Shown here piece by piece: positions 14,101 through 28,515 of a stretch of DNA of 64,000 nucleotides. The notes under the pieces were generated by a model, which worked only from the letters and a program-made list of their open reading frames with translations, searched no databases and was not told the origin of the DNA. Source of the stretch: Viscum album (taxonomy: Eukaryota; Streptophyta; Magnoliopsida; Santalales; Viscaceae); the NCBI GenBank assembly GCA_963277665.1, contig OY728165.1:1150812050-1150876049 (forward strand), written 5' to 3'. Position 1 is the stretch's first letter. Every line of letters starts with the position of its first letter. A program made the position numbers and the translations under genes.

Positions 14101-15286
14101 AAATGCATAATTTCATCAAATCATTTCTTTTGAATTTTGTAAAACATAATTTTAAAAGAGGATTGTAAAAGAAAATACCCTTATATATCATATAATTGAT
14201 ATGAGAATCTATATAACAATTGGAATACGTTTATACACTATAAATAAAAAAATAAATCATAATATAAATAATAAACATCACATAAATAATCTGAAAACCA
14301 CACAATAAATTAAGAAGTAGGTTAACCCAAAGAACGAAAATTGGGTTAAAAATTCACTTACCTTGAGTTTTTCTTACTAGAAACATGTTTAAACCTTCTA
14401 TATAATGGTTAAATTATTGTTATTAATATCTTATAACAATAAATTAATGTTTATAAAACCTTATATGACCATTAAATAACATCATTTTACCATTTAATTA
14501 TTATTATTTTGTTCTTTACATTGTTTCGAGTGTGTTCTTTACATGATTTTTTTGGAAGATTTGTATTTAATTTCCTTGTCGTATAGAAATGTAATTCCAA
14601 AAAATGGAATAAAATGGTATTAATATTTTTCCATAGTATATATTGATACCATAAATAAATTATTTATTATATAAGATAATGGGTAATTAGATAAGACATT
14701 AATGATATTTGTTTAGATCATTTTTCATGGTTCCTCGATAATCATGAACTTGTTTCACTATATAATTTAATTTCATGCATAAGAGTTAGTTAAATAAAAT
14801 TAAATAGGTTAGAAAATACACTTTAAATAATTATTCAACTATTAAAATGGTTTTATTAGAATAATGTAAGGAATTAATGGAAATTGGAAACAACATCATC
14901 CACGATTTTGGTAAATCAACACATCGCGTGCAGTATTTTTATTTTTAGAATAAGAGGGATAGGAGGGGAAGAAAGATGATAAATACATTACATGAACATG
15001 GAAAAATAAATAATAAATAATGTTATGTATATTTAATACCTCTTGGATATGTGTAGGGAAAGAGAGTATAAGAAAATAAAGGAATTGGAAAGAAAACACT
15101 GAAAAAGGAAGAGATTTCTTAATCTTGATTTCTTCTCCTTGAGATCCTCTTTAAGGCCTTTGGTTTTATCATTTTAGTAAGACAAGAAGATATTCTATGT
15201 GGGGAAGAGCCTTGGGGAGATAATTTGGAAAAACTTAGACAATTATTAAGTCTTGAGATGTGTGATAGGAAGAGGGGAATGAGGGT

Positions 15287-15300
15287 GGTATTTATAGTGG
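15287..15300 (-). promoter_or_regulatory. Probable LTR TATA box (minus strand)
   Basis: The minus strand reads CCACTATAAATACC, a strong plant TATA box. It is followed downstream by a GC-richer leader-like stretch (about 15270-15100), the usual arrangement of a U3/R junction in a plant LTR. It fits the assignment of 10854-15900 as a minus-strand LTR. Confidence 0.5.
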
Positions 15301-15900
15301 AGGAGAGGAGTGATTTTACATTATTTTTAATCATTATTATAATATTTTTTCTCAAGACTATGAATAGTATTGAATCATGTGACCCCAAATAGTAATAATT
15401 TCATGTGAGTTCAAACCAAGTTGTCTTGAATCAGCATTTCATCACCTATGATGTAGTAAAATAAGTATTTATCATTTATAGTAATTTATTGTATTTTAAT
15501 ATTCATCAAAAATAGAAGAATTTCAGAAAAATTCCAAAACTTAACCCTATAAAATTTTCAATGAGAATATTTAAAAAATAAACTCAATTTTTTGAAAATA
15601 ATTTTCTAAATTATATTAATTTATTTTTTACAAGAAAATCATATTTTATTCAAAAATCGTAATTTTAAACCTGTAACTCATTTTTTAACATAATAAAAAA
15701 TTAATCAACATCTCATTATATTATCATCTTATGAAAATAAAATAATAATTGTGATTTAATATTCATAAATGTCATATTACTATCCATAAGAGTATGTTAC
15801 TATTCACAAAAAAATCAAGTTGGTTCTATGAGACTCTAAATAACTTACTGATCACAACCGTAGATGGACCTTTTTTGAAATTCAAATAATAGAAGTTAAA

Positions 15901-18260
15901 AATTTATGTTTAATTGAAAATATAAATATCTAATTAAAACAATGCTTCATGAATTTCAATTTAATTTTAAAACCATGGAGTGTTACATAAATTTCATTAG
16001 AGGTGTGGAAATTGAGGAGAGGAGGTTCCCTTCTAAAATTGAGGTGAATGATAGACATGTAAATTTTAAATGTTTTAAAATAAATATCAAGTCATTTTAT
16101 AGGGAAAATAGAATAAAACATATCTCATATTCTAAATTTAAAGATAAATTTTTTAAATAAATCAACCCAATGGATTTTCAACTAAATTATATGTCATTTT
16201 ATCCATTATCTTCTTAGTTTAACTACTGGTAAATATATTTTAACATCAACTGAGGTGAAATGTTTTCTTTCTATTAAATATGAAGAAAAATATAAGTGTA
16301 CTCTTTAAAAATATATATATAATATTATTCCAAATATGTAATACAATTTATCAAATTAAATTCATAGGTGTAGTAGAATATAAACTAATTAACTCTCAAA
16401 TTATATAAAAAACAGATTAGAAATAAAATACAATTTCAAGAATTATATTATGTTACATTAACTATATTAGTATAATCATAATTATATGAATTTAAATTTA
16501 TTTAGTTAGATATTTAATATATAAATTTCATCTAAATAATTAATCAATTAATATTATTTTAATTAATTATAATGGAAGGACATTTTTCATTTACTACGGT
16601 TCTTTGAAAAATACCCTTTGTTAAATTCAAATGAAATTATACTTTCTTGTACCAAATTTATTGTTAAAAATTGGTAAATAATACAAATTTAAAAATATTA
16701 TTATAAATTAAATGAGGATTATTGAAATAATACATTTTAAATTATTCCTAGAAGTTTATTTCTTTGGGAAAATTTAAAATACTCATTCTAGGTTTATTTT
16801 CACTTGGTAAGTTAAAAATTGACATTCAACCTATCAAATTAGTTTTTTAAAATGTAATTTTACAATCTGAATTGTATTATAGTTTCCTAAATATATTATT
16901 TTTACTTAATAAAATTGAATATTGACCATTACCTTCTCCACTCTATTAACATATCACTACATGAAATTTCAATGGATATTAATTTGTATAATAATGAGGG
17001 TGGTTCAACTTCATTACATCCTTTTTTTGACTTTAATTCCTCTATATTATGATTTATCAAAAGTGTATCTTTTAGTCATCCAATTACCCAAAACAATATC
17101 TCTAGTTTCATGAATCTATATATCATCTTAATTGTATTATATAAGATGAATGAATTTTATTTCATCAAATGTGAGCACATTTGTGGGGTCTGGAATTTAA
17201 TTCCTTAACAATGATATATGGAACACCTCATTCATCACCAAGTGTCATTTTGGAATTTAAAATTTTAATTTGATAGATCTAATTATTTCTGTAATTTAAA
17301 TTAATATAATGTATCATGATCAAACAAAATTAAAAAGGGTTCACCATGAAGTGTTACAATGTCATTAATATAGATTTATTTCAGTAATTCAAGAAGAACA
17401 TCTTCACCTATATAATATAATTTTATTGTTTTAGTCATATTTTTTATAATAACCCCTATTTAATCATTTTTCTAGGGGTCTATGGTAATCATGTGTCAAC
17501 TTTGGTAGTAAAGTAATACCAATTCCACATAGTAATTGGTATATGTTGCATAATAGTTATAGTATTCCTCATCTCATTATTAAACTATTGAAAAAACCAA
17601 AATCTTGATACATAACTATCAATTTCCCATATTATATTATCTGACCAAAAATCTTACTTCAATTATATGTTAGTCTTTGTGCTACAAGGGTGTATAGAGG
17701 AATTAAAGATATAATAATCATTAAATAATTTGATTTTTTCTCATGTATAGATGAAAATATATTCCCTTCTCAAATTTTATAATTCTATCTTCATATACAA
17801 AGTCTACCAATTTCTATATACTCTGAATATTATTTTTATTCTGAAAAATCTAATCATCAGGTTGAGAAATATTTATCATTTTCAATAAGGATGGATTTGT
17901 AATTATATGAAGAATGGTAGATTCCTCTATTTCCTTTATAATTCTCATAGACATATCCATGAACATATAATCCCTATCAAACCTTGATTTTTAGAGATAT
18001 TCATAAACATTACTATTCATTAAAACAACTAATTTGTTTCTCTCAAGGGGTTTTATGGTATTTAAAAATTATAATCATTGGTATACTAAGACATTAACTT
18101 TACCTCATATTGAAATCATTCTATGAATGTATTTATTTTGGGATATTATGGTGTGTGTAAATCACACATAATTATCTGTAGACAAAATGAATCCATTTTT
18201 AAATGAAAATATACCATATTTCAAACCATGATCATGGGTGGAATAGTTATGCTAATGAGT
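15901..18260. other. AT-rich DNA without recognisable genes
   Basis: Open frames at 15942-16160 and 16922-17113 have low-complexity compositions rich in K, I, N and F or Y and resemble no family I know. No repeat structure stood out. Confidence 0.5.
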
Positions 18261-20745
18261 TTTTAACTTCTATGGTGCACATGTGTTGAATCTTGTGTTT
18301 TTTGACTTGGTGGGTTTTTGAGGAAATCTGAATTTTTGGAAATTATTGGATGATATATATTAAAAATCGGGCATTAGAATGAAATACCAATAGCTGGAAC
18401 ACTTCAATGTGATGTTTTTTGGATTGGGTAAAGGCCTGAGAAGTTTCTTAGGTGGATCCAAGTGTTTTGAGTGCATCATACCCCGAAAAGTCAGGTTTTA
18501 AAGGATCTAAACTGGGTAAATGGTTTCTCTAAAACCATGCATCCCAAGAAGAAAACAATTCATCCTTATATAGGTGGGGAAGTATTGGTACACATGGGAT
18601 GCACATAATTTTACTAACTGTGCACCTATCCCTAAGGGTTTAGAAAATTTTACAAAAAAACCTTATGGTATGATATATTTTTATAAATTATAATAATTAA
18701 AATAAAAAAATAATTAAATCCTATTATAATACCTATATCCCCCTATATACCGACTCACCCCTAGGTTCCCCTTGTCCACATGACAAAATCCCCTCCTATG
18801 GCTCCCCTCTGTTCATCGATCCTCCACCACTTCGTTATGGGTTTCTCTCAGATTCATCAAGGTAAGGACCTAAAAACCCTTCTCCTCCATTATAAAGCTG
18901 ATTTAACCTCTTCCCATTTCCCTATGAGGTTCATCCAAACCATAAGAAAATGGGTAATCCTATTTTTTTGATGTTAGGGAAGGTAATGTGATTCATGGGT
19001 TGGATTTATGTGTATTCCCACATTTTCCACCAAAAGAAAGGAAGATGGGTTCAATTTGACTCATTGCTATCATTTTGGGTAAGGTTTTACACCCTCTTAA
19101 TTGTTTTCCTCCCTTTAATTTAGTTTCATAATGTTTTTATGGGTTCTAGGTAATTTTAATGAGGTGCGTAGGACCATGCGGTAATGTTTTTATGGTTCTA
19201 GAAATTGTTGTTGGGAGTTTTGATTATACTTTATGGTGTGCAGGTACTTACAAAGGTATATATATATATATCTAACTCATATTAATTACATCATTGAGAG
19301 GGTAATGTGTGATTTAAATTAAAGGATATATATATATATAAGGATGTATGTGTGTGTCGGAGAAAGGTGGTTTCAAGTGGTTGCCTCCATTTCTAAAAAT
19401 GTTGAAAGATAAGTCGCTATAATATATGTGGTTGGATACCTATTATTAACCTATTTAATTTTAAAAATTTATTAATTGCTTCATGAAATATTTTTAATAA
19501 TATCTTTCTTTGATAAATTGTTGTTCTTGTTCGAGAATGAACTACATAGTTGTGAAAAATGATTTGTTTGAGAAATGAAGTCAGTTTATTATTAAAAGAC
19601 CCCTCCAATAGATATTTACATCCTTCCAAGCCAAAAAAGTAATGGTTTGTTGTTAAATACATTCTTGTATTAATGATGGTGGTTTCCCCTATTATTGGAT
19701 GACATAGTGTGATATAAGTCATGTTAGGAAATTGACTCCAACAGAATTAGAAAATGGAGTTTTGCTTTATGGACATTTATTGAACTGTTGTAACTTCTAT
19801 GTGTAATCTTACCTGAGGGCTATATTCTCTTACTTTCAAAGACCTAGGAAGAATAATTTAAATTGGATGAAAATCACATTGAGTGGTTGGATATTATTTC
19901 CTCCCTTGGCATATGATTCCCTTGATTTAATGGCTTATATGAACTTGAACTACCTAAATGGATATTTACCAAAAATTTAAGTGGTAATACATAGGTGGGT
20001 ATACCATTGTGACATGGTTGAGTATAATTTGTTAAATAGTGGGAATACTTATTGGGTTTGTCTAAATTGTTTAATGGGTTAATTAAACAACAATATAAAT
20101 GTGAGTGGGTAATGCTATGTTATATTTATATCTTGAATGTGAACTGTAACAATGATTTTTTATAATCATTGGTTTATTAGGTTATGAATTGGGATAAATG
20201 TGTGGGTATAATCATGTGATGTTTTTGGTTATGAAATTGGATTAATGAGTTAGTATATTTAATGTATGAATTGAATGTAAAGGGTTATATGTTAGTGCGT
20301 AGACTCATATGGTTTTGAATGTTTAATGCTAATAAATAAAGTTAATGATTGTATATATGACATGGATGGATCTCCATAGATCTTGAATATATATAGTAGT
20401 GGATGCATTGGGTTGAGTATGCCCATTGGGTCTTGAATCTATAATATTACAAAGGATTTTTTACCCCTTGTATTCATCATGATTAGTCTCTCATAGGAAT
20501 TGTCAGGTATAACATGCCCCAAGGAATCCAACTAGTGCCTAACTGAGTATCCATTGAGATGCTCATTGGAATCAATGAGGGAGTTTTGGTCTTTGATATC
20601 TTATATCCAGCACTTCATGGTCTAACACATTTATATATGTCACAACCATGAGTTATGTGATGCATGCGATTATACAGCTTGGTCAGGGTAAGTTGTGACA
20701 TGTGTGATTATATGTCTTTTCTATGAATTATTGAAGTTTCTACCT
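18261..20745 (+). repeat. Possible solo LTR or LTR fragment
   Basis: This stretch is less AT-rich than its surroundings and reads like a plant LTR on the plus strand. It has a TATA-like CTTATATAGG at 18565-18574, a leader-like GC-richer stretch (18740-18900), and a tail at about 20500-20700 ending near GTAAGTTGTGACA. I could not find a partner LTR, a PBS or a target duplication, so this remains a guess from sequence character. Two short (TA)n runs lie at about 19256-19271 and 19326-19340. Confidence 0.3.
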
Positions 20746-23700
20746 GTAATATCAAAATAGTAGATAATAAAAACTAGAATATGTTATAAAGCTCATTTAT
20801 CACATCCGAAATATATGCAATATGACATAATAATTTTAATCATTAAATATTATTCCAATATACCTAAGAATGTATGTAAACACTATATTAGTTATGATGA
20901 TATCAAAACCAATGACATAATGGTTTTTAATTGATTAATTTCTTCTAAATACAATATATCATCATAATGAAATATAAATATTTAATAATCAACCATTATA
21001 TCAATATGTTTATAGTAGAAGTATTAAGTGAGAGGATGATAGAACAGAATCTAGGGAGACTATATTAATGGTGCATAGAGAACATTAATATCATGAAGAT
21101 AGAATAAAAATTTTATTTTCAATTCAATAAAGTTGTATAATAATGGATAAAAATATGTTATTATTTAATCAGTAAAATAATGGGGAATTATATTAATTAG
21201 ATATTCATGTTATCCAATGATGATGTAAAAAAATGTTTGTATAAACTATGTTGATTAATAATGCTTACTGACCCTAGCTATAGATTTATCACTGAAGACA
21301 AATTAGAACAGGTGATTATTTTCCATATTTTATAAAAATAAGAAGAAATTTAATGACATGAGAGTCACTTATATGAGGAATAGTGGAAAACATGTGGTAG
21401 TTTTGGTATATTATAATAGAGTTATGAAATCAAGGGAGTGATGTTTTATCTAGAGGTTACATTTCCATGGATGGGCTTGAGTTTAAATAGTTTATCTCAC
21501 AATGATATAATGAGTAATAACTTCATTTTCACATAATTTTCAAATTATATTTACATTATTTTCATTATTATAATATAATAATAACACTTGAGGTGATATT
21601 GTATATTTTATTTATCACTATTTATTACTAAAACTACATTGAGTCTATTTTTCCATTTTGTTCTTAATTTTTATCTAGTTTTCCACTTGATAAATTATTA
21701 TTTGGTTGTAGTGAAGAATGGTAGTTCTTTTTAGATCTAGGTATGATGAGAATAAAAAATATCATATAGTGAAGGTAAATGTGGCCTGGATACCACATAT
21801 TTCAATAATTAAAACACATATATTCTATACAGAGACACTTAAGGATTTAGGGGCCTACCAAATGCCACAAATTTCCTCGAATTAATATTTTAGTTTGATT
21901 TAAAGATAATCATTGATGTGTGATACGAAAAAATAAATAATAATTAAAGGATTATTGGGAGAGAATATATATGTAAATTTTTGATAATTTTTGATAAATC
22001 AAATGGATGTTAGTTAACCAAATTAGTATCATATGATTTTTATAAATAATGAAAAGTAGAAGAAACCCTAGTGATTCACAAGACCTTTATTTATTTATTT
22101 TTATTTTTAGAAAACTAACCATATATGGAGATTTATTTCTTAAAAATACTTTTCCCATTAGTTTAAATTTATTCAAATTGAATTTATGCTATTAATATTT
22201 AATTTCCAAAACATTCCATACGGTTTGGTAGAGTTAGTCACAAAATTATTTATATAATGACCCTGTAAACAGATTGGGAATTTCCAATTCAAATTAAACA
22301 TCTTCAATAATAAATCCATCTTCATTTATCAGGAATAGTTTTTTGTTACATTTTTTTGTAATATATATATATATATATAACTATTTTATAAATTCACATC
22401 ATTAAAAATAAAAGACGAATAAATTACATGTTATATATTAATTTTTTTCATCAGATATCGGAATAATTAAATATTATGTTGAAATATTTGATTCCACTCC
22501 AAATAAATATATAATTTGATAAGGAAATATATATAAAAAGTGAAATATATAATGGGGAGTAAAAAAGAAGAATCAGATATAAATTATGGAGATCATAGAC
22601 CTAATATTTTTATATGGTTGTCTAAGGTAGAGGAAACTCCCCCTACTTGAAGACAACCCTACAAAAATTCAATGTAATGAAAAATGGGTGAACATTGTCA
22701 AAATTTATGGGACTAAATAATACCATGGTTTTAGTTAAGAGCATCATTTAGATCATTTTTCATTTTTTAAATCCAATATAAAAGTTTTTAATATGATTTT
22801 TTGAAGAATATATATCAGAATATAGAAAATTGAAGAGAAAATATAGCTTCTTACAAAAAATGAAGGATCCTGAACTTATTTTCAACACCATAGTTCGTGA
22901 ACCAATAATATGATAGGTTGAAAATATATTTGAATAATTAAAGGTAAGCCACATTACATGTGTCACATGGTAATATAACATATAAATAACAAAAGGGGGA
23001 TTCCAAATTGATCATAAATAACAACCAAGAGTAAAAATACATATATAATTAATTATATTGTTTACTTTATTTTTCTTACCTATGATATGAGGAACTCAAT
23101 GGTTAATATTTTACATTTTAACATGATTTCACCAAAAAAACGTTTTTCATATATAATTTTGATGTTATTATCTTTGGGAAAATCAATGAATCTCACATGT
23201 GGTTGTTCTGCATGTGGAATCCACATCCCCTTTTAGAAATGAGATATATGTTTATGGTAACCTAAGTTAATGGGAATCGTGTTTATGAGTTTTTTTAGAA
23301 GGCCATTGGACATTTAAAGAGAGATTTCATAAGATTATTTTCAAGAAGTACACCTTCCATATTTAATTTTTCCATATGTTTTAAATAATTCGTAGTTTTT
23401 TGGGCCCCTTATTTATACTACTTTCCTTTCAATCTATTGAGATAAACATGAGAGAAATCTAATCCACATTATAATAATACATATTAGAATTAAAATTTTA
23501 GTTCAATTTTCATACACTGATAAATCAATAAGATTAATTGAATTGATTTCTATTATATATATAAATATTAATTCTATATAACATAGAAAACTTAAGTGAA
23601 CATATATTTCAATTGATGTGTGGGGTATTTGTTTCATGGGTACCCATGTAAACATTATTCCATTTAATATATGTGGATAAAATTAATTTTGGTTTTTCAA

Positions 23701-25354
23701 TAATGAATTTCTTTAGTATCATATTCATTTCAAATATAAAAATTAAATAGGATTGTGTAAATGAATAGTTTCAAAAAAATGGATGGAATTAAGATGTCAT
23801 ATACTTGGAAATTTTATGTGTTTTTATTGTGTAGAAAATAATTTTTTTATTATAAATATTGAATAGATATTATAATTTTTTTGGATTTTATGAGAACTAT
23901 AAAAAAAATAATTTTATGTTTTCATAATCATTAGAAAACCATTTGTAAATTTATCTGCATTAAATAAAAACTAAATTTAATTAATTTTAATTAGATAAAG
24001 GGAATATGATATTGTGTTGTTTTAGATTAGTAGATCCAATTCAATAGTTAAATATGTAATATAATTTTATATTTGGTGTTATTTCAATGCATTAGTAATT
24101 ACACTTAACCTTAGATAATTCCTATTTATTGTTATGGTTTATATTTGAATTTGAAAAATTCCTTCCTGAGTATGTAGTTTGTATTATTTTATTTGGAAGT
24201 ACTTGTTTTTATAAAATGATATATTCATATTAATTAATATTTTTTGTGGAAATTTAGAGTGGAGTTAAATATATTAATAATTATTGAAATTATTAAATTA
24301 TTTATAGAATATATAAATTAAATATTGGTTGTAATGATAATTAATGAAAATAAATAAATTAAGGTTTCTAATTAGGTATGATTATAAATAAAGTCATGTA
24401 TTTTTAATCCATATTGGTAATTTTTAGGTTGATGCATGAGGAAAATCTCAATGTATGTGTGTGGGAAATGAATTTAAAAAATTAGGCCAACTAAATTCAA
24501 ACATTTTTAGTGATTTTTTTTTAAATTTGAACTAAAAATATAATTTAGTTGTTTATTTTATTATATTTTCTCCATGTAAAGTTGTAATAAGGTAAAAATA
24601 ATAATACTAATATTGGGTTATTTTCTATCATATTTTATTTATGTTTATGAACTATTAATTTAGGTACTTGATTATGTTTATTTTTCCATATAATTCAAGG
24701 TTTTAATAATTATATTATTTTATTTATATTATTATGAAAATAAATGTTGATCTTAATCATATTTATTTAATAATAAATTATTATTTATTAATTTAATTCT
24801 ACTTAACATATATTATTATTAATTATTTCATTTATAAGGGGAATAATTAGGGATATATTGAAGAAAAATAGTGAAATCAGGGTTGTTTATGTTTCCCTAT
24901 CTATCATATTCAACAAGAGAGACATGTTATATTTCATAGAAGATATGTCAATAAAGGGAATTAGTATCATAATATGATTCATTCCATTACCAAAAACGCA
25001 AATTATAATGGAAATAATGATTCAAAAAATTCAACAAATTTGATTCATGTTGGATCTAATGTTGTTAATATATTAGTTAGATAGTTCTGTGGAGCCAAAA
25101 ATCTAAGGAGATGTTATTTATTATGACATATATAGATTTTTGGAGATAAAATTATTGTTTTTTTCATATACAAATATATTAGTAGGCCTATAATGTTATG
25201 TGTTAATTGATGATCTATATTTTCTTTAATACATATCATATCCCTTGATAGTATTTCATTAATAATACATTGTGTTCAAAGCTAAAGAATGAAAGTTGTG
25301 TCCTTATACTATATCCTGGTTTCATAAATTAAATGTAGAAATATAGATCCTTAT
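20746..25354. other. AT-rich DNA without recognisable genes
   Basis: No coding similarity was found on either strand. A (TA)n run lies at 22361-22379. This is probably ancient element debris. Confidence 0.5.
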
Positions 25355-26000
25355 TTTTTTTAATAAATGAGGGTGTGTACAAAGGAAAATACCCCTAAAA
25401 TGAGATAAAGAAACAAAAAAGATTACATCAATCCCTATGAGGGATATTAACTTTTATCCTGATGAAATAGGGGTAATAACTCTTATGGAAGGGTCATGGA
25501 GAAAGTGTGTTCATCACATGTTGACCCTTTATTTGAAAGTCCATCATCAAGAGTGTTTTCCTCAGGATAATCATGTATGATAATTAATTTATGATTGGAA
25601 GGCTTATCCAGTAATTCATTCCATTTAGTAGCTATTATCCACAAATGATGAATGTTTCTTGTTCTAACAATTTGAAAGATAGTGAAAGAATGACACTCAA
25701 TCCATAAGTTGTTATAAACCTATTTAATTTCACACACACTACATAGATTAGCCAAATCATTTCATCATCCAATGTATAGGTGTCCCACATGTGCCAAAAA
25801 TACATCTAAGAACATCACCAAAATTAATTCTAATACCATAACCATTATCTAGAGAACCATGATTTAATTTGGAGGCTCCATTAGAATTTCACTTGATCCA
25901 CCATATATAAGGTGTGTTACAAATTTCCTCAAAAGTAATGAAGGGAGGAAAAAAGATACTTGAAAGTTTTAGATACCTCAGAATTGAAAATTCATGAATA
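25355..26000 (-). pseudogene. LINE 3' end: RNase H-like domain, 5'-truncated
   Basis: Minus-strand translation in shifting frames gives NGASKLNHGSLDNGYGIRI, which fits the start of the plant LINE-encoded RNase H ('IK.N.DGA.KGN.G.AG.G...R'). Further on come ECHSFTIFQIV and then a block resembling 'REGN..AD.L.NKG' (read as EENTLDDGLSNKGS). A T-run at about 25350 on the plus strand would be the poly(A) side of a minus-strand insertion. The endonuclease and reverse transcriptase are absent, so this looks like a classic 5'-truncated LINE copy of about 0.65 kb. Stops and frameshifts are frequent. Confidence 0.55.
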
Positions 26001-26273
26001 GAGTTGTCTCAATTCATCCTATAATATATAATATTTTTTAAAATTAATTATTTTTTTTTAAAAAATTATACAATGAGTATGATATAGTTATATTTACATG
26101 AGGGTAAAAAATATTTTTTATATAAATGTTAAATATTTTTAGATATTATTTCCATGACCCATCCTCGTAGGGCCCATCCATGACTCCCCATGCCTTCCTC
26201 AAATAGGCTAGGGGTTGGTGAGTGGCATCGAGTTAGTATATCACTAACATGGGGGTAATTTCCTTAGGTCCTA

Positions 26274-26274
<1 letters not shown>

Positions 26275-26308
<34 letters not shown>
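26275..26308. repeat. (AC)17 microsatellite inside the 3' LTR
   Basis: A pure AC run of about 34 bp. The matching place in the 5' LTR, near 39518-39528, has only about five AC units, so the run grew or shrank after the two LTRs were made. Confidence 0.95.
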
Positions 26309-26310
<2 letters not shown>

Positions 26311-28502
26311 CTCTAAGCCAAATGTTCTAAAAAAATAAAAACCGCTAAGAACCAAATGCATGCATACCACTAAAACCCACAAACAGAGTACGAAAGTTAA
26401 TGTAATGTAAAGTAAATAGGGCTAGAATACAAGATCTCCAAAAATAAAGTTTGAAAACATGATCTTGAACTCATCCACATAAAACCCTACTTAAAGGAAG
26501 GTATTGGGTATACTGTTTGAAGCCATAAGAACACCACATTATGCCAAATCTCATAGGGCTCTATCTAGTCCTTGTCTTCCCTAGACACCATTAAAGGTTC
26601 ACTCATATTTACAAGACTTGATGTGTGCATGCAGATCCTGTGCAGGGGTGAGTATAAAAATACTCAGTATGAAAACCCAAAACCACAAGTCAATACAAAA
26701 AGAAGAGATATATTTATATCTACAAAATTATATTTCTACAATATATAACATGAATATATAGATATACTCAAATAATACCTCATAGTATATGGTAATTCAT
26801 AAAAAATGCATACCAAAACTAGGAATTCTATATGAAGATTCCACAAAGTACACATCTAGGAGAACACACTCATGAGTCTGATAATAGAGGTGAAGTCCAT
26901 CTGAGAAGTACTATTCATTGGGAACCTCCATGTGAAAGTTACAATTATAGTTTTGAAGAGATATATGATACATTAGATGAGTTTCATAGTTATGAACATG
27001 TATTAATACCAAAAAATCAATCTGTAATAAACTAATAAGTAGAGGATTGATGAACAAGAAAGTTGGTCATTTCAATACCTAAGACTCTACCCTAGGGAAC
27101 AAAGATGAATAGAGGATCCCACGTCGGGCCACTCGTTGGATTTGAACCACTCAATCCTAGAAGACCTACTTAAGGGATCATAATAATGTGTGTAGGAAAG
27201 GATACTATCAAACCATAAAGTAAATGATAAGGTTAAATAATCCTAACAAAAGTCATCCAAGATATGGTGGAAGATAGAAACAAATCACTTAGAAAAGAGA
27301 GGGTGCATAGTAAGTAGTATTCACACCCAACATACCCCATGACCTAGAGCACTTCCTGTGAAAGATATCCAAATGACTATAAATGTATCCAATTTAATAT
27401 TTAATGTTGGTCTCATAAGTAACGTCTTGTTTTGATTGTCCCAACGCTGCTAATGGCGCGTCAAAAAGATTCTCCCTTTCAAAGTTATGATCCTTTTAGT
27501 GAAAAGGCCTAATTGAGGTATGGATCTGACCTAACCCACGAGATGACCTGACCCAATCTAGTTAACCCAACTCAACCCAGCCAGCTAGGCCCTATTTGGC
27601 CTAGCTAGTTGATCCTACTGGGCCTCTTGGAATGGAATAGTTTCCATATTCCAACTCGCATGCATGCAGTCCGACTCGTCCGCCGCACATGGTCCACCCC
27701 AACTGTGTGCCCCTATTTTCCTCAAGGATCTACACTATATTCCACGAGGCCATGACACCACATCTTTGTAAACCTCATGAACTCCGCCTACCATAGAGTC
27801 ACCACCGCAAAGGGATCCCATGCAGCCTCTATCCATGTTGCGTTTTGCCTCCGCTGGTCACCCTGCTGGCGGATCACCATTTTCCTCACTATCAGCCTAG
27901 ACCAGCCCCCTATACTTACATCACCGATCTCCGGGGCTGACATGAGACAACAACTAATCCTCCTCTGTGTGTCACCACCTATGAAACATTGCACCACTTC
28001 TCTAGCCAAATCGATCCTCACCTTCTCTATTTCACATCCGCTGTGTCATCACGAGGTCATATCTTCAATTCTAGATCATTTATCCATGAATCATAGGTGG
28101 AACAATCATTCAATATATCCCAAAAGGAACAAAGAAAAAGAGGGAAAAGGAGGAAGAAATCAAATGGAATAAATTTTAGGAACAATGCTAAAACATTGTT
28201 CATTTTGATCTCAATCCATTCATGTAAAAATTATCAATAAAAACAAAATTGTATAATAATCATCCCAATATAATTCCAGAAATCAATCCTATATCAAAAG
28301 AATGATCAATCCATGGTTTATATTATTCATGAGTTGATCCATGTTTATAATTTATTATAAGAATGGGGAAAGAAAAAATGAAATCAGAACACCCTACCTC
28401 AAGTTGGAACGATCATTGATGAAGGGATAAGTCGCATTGTCACCATTCTTCGATCATTGATCCACCAAATCTGATGCTTTTGATTTGCGGTCATTCCCCA
28501 AT

Positions 28503-28515
28503 GTTTATATAGAGG
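28503..28515 (-). promoter_or_regulatory. TATA box of the 3' LTR
   Basis: The minus strand reads CCTCTATATAAAC, a good plant TATA box in a plausible U3 position about 440 bp inside the LTR start. The matching site in the 5' LTR (58246-58266) reads ATGTTTTCTCTAGTGGGATC on the plus strand and has lost the box. Confidence 0.55.

Larger units (their letters stand above)
10854..15900 (-). repeat. Degenerate LTR-like copy related to the sequence at 61851
   Basis: The left edge reads TGTTATAACCCCAACTCTAG and aligns by eye with TGTAACGCCCCGACCCCAGC at 61851. Similarity continues over the next 150 bases, for example ATTTAGTAGTC at about 10938 against GTTTAGTAGCC at about 61937. A second matching block is CTTACCTTGAG... 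at about 14358 against CTTACCTTGTA... at about 63082. The spacing between the two blocks is about 2.2 kb larger here, so 11050-13900 probably contains inserted AT-rich DNA. A minus-strand TATA box lies at 15287. The right edge is uncertain. I see no gene inside apart from short chance frames. Confidence 0.5.

Noticed and set aside
18780..18971. Small open frame (63 codons) with an N-terminal Met and a hydrophobic stretch.
   Set aside because: It lies in LTR-like DNA, has no recognised domain and no supporting context.
27120..27160. GGATTTGAACCACTC resembles a tRNA T-loop region.
   Set aside because: There are no matching acceptor, D or anticodon arms nearby, and it lies inside an LTR.
27777..28172. 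Open frame of 131 codons in the 3' LTR, with a 142-codon frame in the matching part of the 5' LTR (40889-41317).
   Set aside because: Both are antisense to the element, lie in its GC-richer LTR block, do not keep one frame between copies and match no family.
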